Shown here one piece after another: positions 34,924 to 61,004 of a DNA stretch of 61,004 nucleotides (positions within the stretch are counted from its first letter, which is position 1; each line of letters opens with the position of its first letter). The position numbers and the translations under genes were made by a program. The stretch lies in the NCBI GenBank assembly GCA_003344405.1, contig NOWV01000293.1:1-61004 (forward strand). Reading direction: 5' to 3'. The stretch comes from Trichoplax sp. H2 (lineage: Eukaryota > Placozoa > Uniplacotomia > Trichoplacea). A model generated the notes under the pieces. The model had not been told where the DNA came from. It did no database searches and saw only the letters and a program-made list of their open reading frames with translations.

Positions 34924-37900
34924 GTATAATCAATTTTTTTATATTTTGACTATCACATGCATACAGCAAATCGTTTACTGTTTGCAATAATTCAAACCGA
35001 AGAGTTTGTACACTATACCCTACAGTGCTATTTCGCTTATATCAAGTAAAAGATTGCAGAATTAGATTATTGAGTCAATAGTTCACAGACATAATTGAAA
35101 AAATTTGTCCGTATCAATCTCGTATAGTTTAACATTGGCACAGTTTCAACAAGGTACCATAAGAAAGAGCTCTCAGTTATCAAATAAAACTAATGAATGA
35201 GTTCTTGAACCCTGTGCGATTTATAAAAATATAAACGATTTATTATATTATTGATTGTGACAAATTATAAATATTATCGATGTGTGATTTCAGTTGACTG
35301 TAGGACCAAGCAAATCCTATTAACTGATATCGAGTATCAGTCTATATTTGATAAGACACATTCCGTACCTTTAAATGACTATCGAAAATTTCTGAAGTAT
35401 ACCATAGTTATTATATAGTTAATCTTTAGGCTCTATTCCATATTCGCAAGACCTTATTTATGTTAATTGGGTTTAGGCAAGAGTCACAACAAATATTCAA
35501 TCCATTTCCAGAGTTATCGCAAAACTTCGCTTCTCATCTATTCCATTTGCATTAGTCTACTGAGGCCATACAATAAATTATGGCCTAATAATGTAATTTA
35601 TCTCTTTAGTAGTAAAGTAAATATGGAGCATAAGAGCATCAATGATCATTGGTTAATACTAATTATGTTAATAGGTAAACATCCGCCTTCCGACGTCTTC
35701 ATCAATTCAACGATAGTTTTCAACCATACGCGGGCCGTTACACTTACAGCAGAAGTTCTAGCAGGATCTAGTATTGTAATTAACGCTTTATTGGTAGCTT
35801 TCTTGTATCGCTGTCAAAATCATAGGTGAATACAAAAAATTATACGAATGATTTTGTTTAGAGTTAATACGCATTGAGAATACAGATTATAATTAATTAT
35901 AGTCTTTCATTGATGCTTAACTTATCTAAACTTTAAATTTTCAATTTTTCTAGCTATATAGCCTTAATCGCATAATCAAATATAGTCCGTGAATGAAATA
36001 TCATAACAACTTCTTCAGTAATTGTTCTTTTAATTGCATCATTCTAGCGTTACAAGTGGCTTTAGTTCAATTTTAAATTATTTAATTGTTGCTGGCAATA
36101 TAATACTTTACATCAACATTTTATTGGGCTGCATTCATCGATCGGATGAATCTTACAAGACAATTTGTCAGGCAAGTTATTAAATGCTTGATACTTATTA
36201 ATTATGCAAGATTGAATTCGTATACTTTTAGCTATCAAAAATCTTACGAAACTAATATTATCTACAATATTAAAGATGTAACGAATAGCGAGTTCGTTGC
36301 ATATAGAAGCTGTCTGTACAACTTTATCTAGAGAAACCTCTCTTTATTTGATAGCTTGCATATCTAGAGACTAATTATGGTTTGCATGTTGAATTTGTTG
36401 AAATATTGTAATATTTTTTATAGGCCCGTGCATGGACTCTGATGATCGGCTTTTCAATTGTTTATTCGTCTATATTTGCAAGATTATGGGCCTACCGTAA
36501 AATTAATCGATCCTCTCAATCAAAGGCAAGGGTTACAAATTTATGCCATCTCTTCATGAGCCAATTCACAGACTAGTCAATCACTTATCAGAATACTCAA
36601 GCTCAGTCGACTTAGTGCTCAAATAATATCATATTTTTTGCCTTTACATAATATAAACAATTTTTTTCTTTAACAAGATTCCACGTGGAAGAAAATTATT
36701 TCAGATCGTCTTTATGAGCGTAATGGTCGATGTGACAGTACTTGCTGCTTGGCAAAATAAAGTACCTCTGCAATCAGAACTACAAGTTATCAGTATTGAG
36801 GTAACATTTACAAATGATTTAATAAAAATTTTTTTAACGTAAAATTTAAGCCTTTTTAAAAACAGAATTCATGCATCTGTTCTTTAAGTGTTAATATGTT
36901 TTATTCAGTATTAAGCTTTAATTTACTTTATTACAGCGATCATTTAATCAAACCCTAGTTTATCAATATCATGTGTGCCGCTCACGCGATTATCAATATT
37001 GGTTATATTGCATCTTGGCTTATAAAAGCTTGCACTTCTTTTGGGGTTTATACCTATGTTGGTGTTGCAGAAGCATTTCTAAGAAATTTCTTGGTTCGGC
37101 CTATGTTCGCTTTGTCATTGCTGCTAATGTTTTTATTACAATTTCTTCGGCCATTACTTTTGCTATCGTTAAATATTTTCAATTAATAAATCAGAATATC
37201 TACTTACCATTAACCTTAATGGTGATCTTAAACAGCAGTATTGTCGCTGGTTTAATCTACATACCTCAAGTAAGTCTACAGTAGCCTATATACTTCGTAA
37301 AAATTAATGTATGTATGGCTGTAACTCTAAGATTAAGAAACACTTCATTTAAAAACTGATTCTTTCATAGCTCTACTTTGTGTAGTAAATATACAATCAT
37401 GGATAAGTCTCGATATTTAAGTGAGTTAGTTTACGATAATGAACCTAACTAAACAAGAACGTTGGTGATGTACATTTAGTACATGCGCTACCACATTTTG
37501 CCTACAGACCGTTTTGAATAAAATTTAGATTTTTAATAGATTAGAAAATTCATCAATTACTGTAAATTCAAAAATATGTTAAAATATCGAATCAAATATA
37601 GTATGTATGAAATTACTCAAATATTTTTTACATGCGTAGTTAACTATATTCCAATGGACTTTCCTTGCAGATTTTAGATATTTTAAAATTAGGATTAGAT
37701 CATCATGTTCAACATAGTGAGTATGCCGAAGACGAAGAGGATGGTTCAGATCCATCTCTTAAATCGCCAGAATCCGAACAACACTTTACTGACTCTCCAG
37801 CTGCCATGAATATTGTAAGATAACTGTTTTATCTACACAAATGCATAGATTACAGTCATCATTTTGAATATAAATCCTATTTTTTGCATTAAAAATACAC

Positions 37901-38223
37901 AGCTACAGTAATACGTTTATTGATAATATCATAACGATCTATCATCTATCATAATATCATCGATCTATCGCCTTTACTAGGCGAATTTACTGAAATTAAG
38001 CGATCGCGAAAAGTCATCCAATCAATCCAATGCAAGTATATCTCAACTTAGTAGTCATCATAACTCAGCAGCTAGCAAAATAACTGGTATCATAAATCAA
38101 CTTCCTGGTCGTAAACAGCCATTAAAGAAAGAATGTGATTCCCCTAAGCCTACTGCTAGCCATCAGCAACAGCCAACAGTTCGATTTCAAACTAGTGAAG
38201 CAGCAGAAGCAAAATTGTACTAA
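30045..38223 (+). CDS. GABA-B-type class C G-protein-coupled receptor, complete
   Basis: The 16 exons are 30045-30302, 31262-31399, 31718-31888, 31991-32092, 32258-32323, 33428-33622, 33925-34161, 34584-34647, 34846-34923, 35675-35825, 36048-36171, 36424-36525, 36678-36800, 36937-37269, 37671-37814 and 37981-38223. Phases agree at every junction and the product is about 842 residues. Order: signal peptide, Venus-flytrap ligand domain (GLFPLDSLWG, LLGPAF, SYAASSPDLS, RIIVVKLC, AFDAAWAIALALN), a linker without the cysteine-rich domain of glutamate receptors, seven TM helices (TM1 about 458-480), and a Ser/Gln-rich tail. The TM3 Cys (ICQARAW) and the second-loop Cys (YHVCRSRD) are both kept. The missing Cys-rich domain and the TM sequences place it with GABA-B receptors. 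It should sit in the plasma membrane and couple to G proteins. Its ligand is uncertain because pocket residues differ from GABA-B1. Confidence 0.92.
35675..37269 (+). CDS. Receptor exons 10-14: seven-transmembrane domain
   Basis: TM1 is in exon 10 (LTAEVLAGSSIVINALLVAF), TM2 in exon 11 (SSILNYLIVAGNIILYINIL), TM3 in exon 12 (WTLMIGFSIVYSSIFARLWA), TM4 in exon 13 (LFQIVFMSVMVDVTVLAAW) and TM5-7 in exon 14. Exon 11 ends CAG|GCAAGT, a GC donor; the next exon resumes exactly at the conserved Cys-Gln-Ala-Arg position. Exon 12 may also end at a GC donor (AAG|GCAAGG) unless a weak GTTACA six bases on is used. Confidence 0.9.
37671..38223 (+). CDS. Receptor exons 15-16: cytoplasmic tail
   Basis: About 128 residues after TM7: an acidic patch (EYAEDEEDG), then a Ser/Asn/Gln-rich low-complexity tail ending EAAEAKLY. 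I do not see the long coiled coil that GABA-B1 and GABA-B2 use to pair. The stop is TAA at 38221-38223. Confidence 0.85.
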
Positions 38224-38343
38224 AGTACAATTTTGCAAAGTACAATTTTGCTTCAAATTTGCTACCATCCGTAATGCTGATGAAACTACGCATTATTTTA
38301 CTATATGCACATTTGAATAGAAATGTTTCTCAGCAGTATATGA

Positions 38344-38349
38344 AATAAA
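38344..38349 (+). terminator. Candidate polyadenylation signal of the receptor gene
   Basis: AATAAA 121 bp after the receptor stop codon, within GAAATAAAC. It is the first canonical hexamer downstream; its use is inferred. Confidence 0.45.
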
Positions 38350-41300
38350 CTCAAGCTTAGGCAGCAGGGATACCAAGCGCATACTACCTATTGAATAATT
38401 GATATACTTGCAATTTTTACTTTGAACTTTTTTAGAGCATCTAAGACTTTATCACAAGTTAAAATTTAGTCCAACTGCATTACTATTAAATTTCGTACTG
38501 TTCTTGCTTTTGAATATTGTATTTGTTTCAATTTGCTTACCAACACATTTCCAGTGTAATCATAGTCTATTAATCGTATTTGCTTAGACCAAAATATGGG
38601 ATACGCGAACTGTTATACTGCTATTTTCGGTCGCATTCCAAAATATTGGATTAAGTGGTTATTTAAAGCTAAATCATATAAGGAAAAAGGTTCTGTCGCC
38701 GTTTTGGCATTTTAATCGGAAACGCTTTTAAGTTCATGCCTGCTTACATAGTTATATATGCACAATGGTAAATATTCATGTGATCAGACTAATTAAACAT
38801 TTATTCAGTCTTGGTAGTAGGCCACATATTTTGATTACCTTTATCGTAAAGAATTAAGTTATTTTGAATATAAAGCCGGGATAATCTTATAACTAATCGG
38901 TATATCTTTATATTATTCTAATCACTTGCACCATAACTAATAAAAGAAATACTTTTACTAATCTATCGAAAGCTTACTTTGTTTAACTTTCATTGATTAT
39001 TTTGATTTTATTCTGTGTTTTTTTCAATTGTCTACCGTCACTAGATCTTTAAAAAACTAATATAGATTAAATGGATTCGAATTTAATCGCATAGCTGTGA
39101 CAAAATACCCATATTACAGAACATTGAGCTTAAAATTGAACGGGGTAAATATAATTAAGGAGTCATTTGTTACTACTACAATAGAATTAAATAGCAATTT
39201 CTGTTGAAGCCATCTGTCACACATTTGTCATTATAATGCCGTGAGTTTAGTTCTTAAGTTAAATTCTTAATTAAGTATTGAATTACTTATATGCACTACT
39301 GTAGGCAATGATACTTGCGTAGATTAATGCAATTAGTTGCTCGTGCCCCGGAAAAATATGGTAATTCTATGCCCGTGCTTAGCACGTGAATGCGTGATAG
39401 TGTTATAAACATTACTAAATAGGTCATGCGCTAAGTTTTATAAGCATATGGGACGAGTAGATCGGCAGTTCTTCTTGTTCATTGTTTGTTGTAAATACAG
39501 TTGCGGTTGGTTTTATTGCAACAAAACTAAATTCAGGTTTTAAATCCAGTTAGTCTGATTTGCTGTGGACCCTTAAGAATTGTCTTCACTACAGTCATGA
39601 TTACGTGTTAGAGTTATTTCGGGCTTAAACAATTCCATTAGACAAGTTAATTATATAAATTTTACGCTATCTGCAGCTCCAAAAAATTTAAATAATAATT
39701 TTGCTTGTATATTTGTAACATCGCATATTTTGATCATCAATTTTAGTGACTGTAATTGTTTATTGAGTACATCTAAATATTTTTCTTCAGTAGATAACCA
39801 CCAATAATTTTTTCAGAGCTCTGAAGAACTGAGCAACAATATATCTATTTAAACGCGAACACAATAAATTATTTTACTACTATTTCTATATAAATCAGCT
39901 TTCTTGGTATTCATAAAGAGAATAAGAATGTCATATTAACCGTTATAGATCAAAGAATTTTGCTGTAATGCTTAAGAATTAACTGAACCAGCAAGATACT
40001 TAATGAGAAAATTAATTAATACAAATTAACAACAGTAATATAATATCGCAATTTAGTAATCACCTGACAAGCTTCACTAATTCAATTCTAATGGTAGAAA
40101 TTTTTCATTTATAATTATTATTATTTTATTGAAACAATATTATTCTGTAATATTCGAAGCTATAACAAAATTCAATCTTTTCTCGATATTTTTAATTCTA
40201 TAATATTTATACAGTATATTGAGTGATATTCTGAAATAAGGATATACACTGATGAGAATCATGACTATGCATAAATGTTCATTTTTTGTTTGATGAGTTG
40301 AAAATCAATATCTGGATATTCTTTGTTGAAACGTCAATGCCTTTGCAACTTAATAGTAAAGCGAATTCCTATAACTAATGACTTTTAAGTAAGACTTTTG
40401 AGTTTGCTCAGGCAATCAGAATATGATAAAGATACAGATCAATAGGAATGTCATTTAAAACAATCGTATCTCTTAGAGATTATAGAATTTTAAAATCTAT
40501 ATGATAAATTTTAGCTGTGAGATTATACATCAAGTGAATTGTGGACAGATTACAGCCACTGATAGTTTCTTCTTACAAAAAGAAGACAGCTGGGGAACTT
40601 TAATTCTTTAGCTATCTAATTTTATACGTATGCCAATAAATCGAGGCTTTCTTATTCAACTCCATTACATATATATTCATACCCGTAGTTGTAGCAAATC
40701 TGCCACCAGACAATTCTAAAAAATATCTATATACGCTTACGGATACAATTCTTATACCTAGATCGACCAGCATTTCTATCGCATGGCAGCTATCATCACA
40801 TTTAATGATGCATTACATATCTCTATGACAAACACATCTGCAAATTATATTCTTACTGAAGAAAGAAATATTTAGCCAATGGTTAACCTAAACTATTTCA
40901 TTACGAATCTATACAATATAAGTCAATAATCAAAAGCGCCTGACTCATTATCTAAAATTAATAATTTAAAATAAAGTTGTAATCAATGGATCTTTGTCAA
41001 GCTATTATTGGAATCTGCTCTTACAAGCGTCCTATGATTTTTCACGTCATATTTTTGAACAACAGATGTGTGAAATTAGCACTCTAACTTAATATTTTAA
41101 TTTCATGCTCTAATCTCACAAATCTTAATTGCTGCTTACATTCTAGGATCACAAAAAGTTTCAGAGTCAAATAGAAGCCCGTATACATCTATTACTGGAC
41201 TACGTTTACATTCTACTGTCGTAAGTATATTATAAAAACTGTAATATTAACAATACTAAACTGTTTCTGTCTATCGGCCGAAACTATTCACTGCTTAAAT

Positions 41301-43539
41301 GAATATGATATAATGAATTAACTCTTGCTTAAATACTTAATACACAACAACAGTTAGCTTGATTTACCAGCCCTAGTAATTATCTATTGAAGATAGCGAC
41401 AGCCATGTGCATAAGATAAAACATATTCTTCCCGCACGTTGCCATACACCAGTGAACAAGTTCAATATCAAATTATTACCACATTAGGCTTAATGACGCT
41501 TAAGGAAAAATACGTAAGCATGATAACATGATGAGCAGTTTACAGAGCTATCTTATTAGAAGAGATAAAGAAACAATCACAGCACAATCTTAGTAGACAC
41601 ATGAGATACTCTGCTTTCACTAACTCGGAAGACATAAACAAAGAAGTGAAGAGTACAACCAGATCCTTCTACTTATGTTCAATAAGCAATACACAATTAT
41701 AGAACATATTTATGACTAACGTATTTATGCACAGCACCTTTTCTCAGAACTGAAACAATATCATCATATAGAGAGAAAAGCATCCATCTGCAGTACAGAC
41801 AGAATACAAAAATTTACATTGTATACAATTTCAGATATGGCAATACATTACAAATATAGACGATGTTTGTGAGTAGAATTTGCATGCAGAATATGCTATC
41901 TTAGTACTATAACAACATCAACACATGTATCCGATAATGAAAACAATTTAGATATGTTCACTATTTCAGGCAATATTTCTTATTAAAATTATTCTATCTT
42001 TTATTCAAGATCTTTATAAGATCATCATATTATTACTAAAATCAAATAAACATGGGAAAATTATCGCTTAAAGGATGTATAAAAATCATATCTTATCATT
42101 TTGCAGCAAAAGTTAAAATTCGATTATCGCCAAAGGAAAATCTATTTAAGCCTATAAAAGTAGGTTGCCTAAACAGTTACATAGGATTGCTTTGTAAAGT
42201 AAGATTTTTGAATTAAATAATGAAAATTCATATTGTTTATACGAATAATGGATCCCTGGCAAAAATTAAATTGCGGACGCGATGTACAGCTAAATTTGGC
42301 ATCTTAATTTGATAAATTAGCTCTACGTCACTAAATCTGCCAACAATGACAGACAGTCTTTACATGCATAAGCTCAAACACTTCGACTCTTTTTTGATGA
42401 ACATTATTTATCGTTAGCCGCCATCCAAAATGAAAGTTAATAATAAATTTATAATTGTATCGGTCATCTATATGATATAAATGAGAAAGCAATGATTCAA
42501 CTGATTTTAAAATACTTCACCGGAATATTGGCGACATATTAAGGTTTCGATGAGAGTTAAATCTTTCGAAGACGTCGCAGAGTGTCCTGTTGTGGAAAAT
42601 TTTTCCTTCGCAACTGTCAAAAAAAGTCTATATACTATTTCCTTTTGCATGTTTACAAATATTATTAACAAAATCGAGTAATTTAAAAGTATAGAAAATA
42701 TTGATAGGAATTCGTATTACCTTTTTCAGGCTAGGCCAAACGAAAACAAGCATTGTAATTCGTCATTAAAATTATGTTTGCGTCATCGGCTCCGTGATAG
42801 AATAGAAACAAAGTGTTAATTTTCTTATTATCCTACTCTTAGACTATCAAGCCTTGACTCTATCCAAGTTAGCCTTCCGCTATTATTACTAATTGATTGA
42901 CGTGTTTGCTAAAGGCAGTCATGTAGCACTAGCTCTTAACACAAGGGAGTTGTTATTAAATAAAAGAGTTATGCAGCTACATCAATTTTTGTTCTAAATT
43001 TAATACTGGTACTTTCAAATCTCAGTTGGGTATTTTCGATCGCCTTTTATAGCATAATTACGCCCTAGTTTTAGATCGCAGTAAATAAATTATAAAATTG
43101 TCTTAGGAAAATCTTAGTTATTTCTCATTACTTCACCACATCGTCCTCCATTGAGATCAAATTTTTATCAGTTATAAAATATTTAATAGTTGTACAATTT
43201 AAAGTAAGTCGTAAGTAATACTTATTCATTTAGCATAAAGGTACTTTATTCATAGACAAATATTCTTTCATTTTAATTTAAGATTACAATAGATAAGTAT
43301 GTTAACAAAAGAGTCCTTATAATTAATGCTATTGTCGCATTATCTTGATCTATTAATGTATGGCATTGATTTGTGAGAAGAGAATGCCAGTATTTGTTAA
43401 CATCTGAGTCCATAATATTTATATGACAAATAAATGTTACATCAGTTAGCAGTATAAATTGAAAGCGTTAAAGATTGCTAAAATTATTTTCACCATCATT
43501 TTTGGATGGTTGGCAGATATCATTTTAATATATACTGGT
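38350..43539. other. Intergenic, no convincing gene
   Basis: About 5 kb of AT-rich DNA between the receptor and the large EGF gene, with no frame longer than about 60 codons and no repeat I could define. It must hold the promoter of the gene starting at 43540, but I see no clear TATA or initiator. Confidence 0.5.
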
Positions 43540-60222
<16,683 letters not shown>

Positions 60223-60392
60223 GTAAGTAAGGATGGTAAAATTAATACCGGTTTTCATGATGAATTATGATATATATCAAAAGTTTATTGTAGAATATGC
60301 GAAGCTTTTTTATTGTTGCTAACAGTTTCACCACAAATTTTCTCATTCACTACTTATTCATCGTCAGTAACTTGTTCTCATATAGTTATACT

Positions 60393-60750
60393 TGTAATGA
60401 TATCTTCTTTAAGTAGCGTAAAGTATTTTAAGGTAGACGATGATAGAAGGTATAAAGGATTTTATTGAGATACAAGTTACAGGCTAACAATGATATGGTT
60501 GTTATAGATAAGGTATCTGAGATAGCAGGAATGTAGGAACTGACTAACGAGTTAGCGTACAAGGGTATTTATAGGTTTTAGATGGGATTGAGATAATGTC
60601 TTTATATGTATAGCATGTCGTCTATATGTAGTCATGATGTCGTACATTATGAATGTAATACAATACAGTACTTAAACGGTATATGATAAGTATTCGTATA
60701 TTAGGATATTACTATACTAGGCATCTTCTATATAAGATCATAATGTTACA
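60393..60750 (-). mobile_element. Solo LTR with 4-bp target-site duplication
   Basis: 358 bp bounded by TGTAA...TTACA ends and flanked on both sides by TACT (60389-60392 and 60751-60754). In the minus orientation it carries a TATA-like CTATAAATA and, about 105 bp later, AATAAA, the promoter and poly(A) layout of an LTR. It matches 24427-24713 with about six differences. No internal retrotransposon sequence is present, so it is a solo LTR. It lies 170 bp past exon 40 of the EGF/vWD gene, most likely in an intron. Confidence 0.85.
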
Positions 60751-60754
60751 TACT

Positions 60755-61004
60755 CTCTCTATGTTATGATCAAAGTGGATTACCGTCAGACTTATTGTGT
60801 ATTACACCTTATAGCTACTAATTTATCTAGGCTGAAAGAGAATTATAATATTCAATCAGAAACTCAACATTTAGTGAAAAAATTTCTTATGAATTAAACC
60901 CCTACTTTTAGTTAACTACTGCACGGTCTTATAGACTCCACGGTTATGTTATCTTACTTCAACTATCCTGCTTTTTACAATAGTGCTGTGCACTATTTAC
61001 AGCA
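60755..61004. other. Unassigned right edge
   Basis: 250 bp of AT-rich DNA after the LTR target site. No exon or repeat recognised. Confidence 0.5.

Noticed and set aside
35467-35674. 5' extension of receptor exon 10 in an open frame
   Set aside because: The acceptor at 35673-35674 fits the phase from exon 9 and the class C alignment; the upstream part is intron that happens to stay open.
60223-60231. In-frame Gly-Lys-stop after exon 40 as the end of the gene
   Set aside because: It coincides with a strong GTAAGT donor and every other EGF exon ends in the same way, so an intron is more likely.

Overview
The window looks like nuclear DNA of an early-branching animal, most probably a placozoan (Trichoplax/Hoilungia type). 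This is inferred from the AT-rich base composition, compact genes with many short GT-AG introns, and the gene content: TPR-Roc-COR-death-domain proteins, a class C GPCR, cbEGF/vWD matrix proteins and a CYP4-like P450. There are no operons, bacterial signals, rRNA or recognisable tRNA genes. One 20-N assembly gap lies at 24407-24426. All gene models were spliced by hand from reading frame, intron phase and homology.

Layout. (1) 1-20.8 kb, minus strand: a family of signalling/innate-immunity-like genes. Two tandem copies of a gene encoding TPR array, Roc GTPase, COR, a putative zinc ribbon and a death domain (copy 1 at 1-3231, cut by the window edge; copy 2 at 12480-17678) share exons, intron position and about 0.7 kb of 5' flank. 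Between and beside them lie an orphan death-domain exon (7759-7970), two decayed copies of the TPR gene's N-terminal part (about 8.6 kb and 20.0-20.8 kb), and a 48-bp-arm inverted repeat made from TPR-repeat DNA (19858-19967). Copy 2 carries a 1-bp insertion that breaks its TPR frame. (2) 22.7-24.2 kb, plus: an intronless CYP4-like cytochrome P450, followed by the gap, a partial LTR and a 239-bp direct repeat that looks like two haplotypes joined by the assembler. (3) 30.0-38.2 kb, plus: a complete 16-exon GABA-B-type class C GPCR of about 842 residues, whose ligand pocket does not look like a GABA pocket. (4) 43.5 kb to at least 60.2 kb, plus: a 40-exon gene, open at the right edge. It encodes a secreted protein of at least 2,500 residues: signal peptide, ten EGF domains, seven tandem Caspr/neurexin-IV-type fibrinogen-like domains, three EGF domains, vWD-C8-TIL, then more EGF domains. 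A solo LTR (60393-60750) with a 4-bp target duplication lies just after the last visible exon.

The most striking items are the seven-fold Caspr-like fibrinogen domain array fused to cbEGF and vWD modules, and the duplicated TPR-Roc-COR-death genes with their spare death-domain exon. The rest, mainly 3.9-7.7, 8.8-12.5, 18.4-19.9, 20.8-22.7, 25-30 and 38.4-43.5 kb, is AT-rich DNA in which I see no convincing gene.
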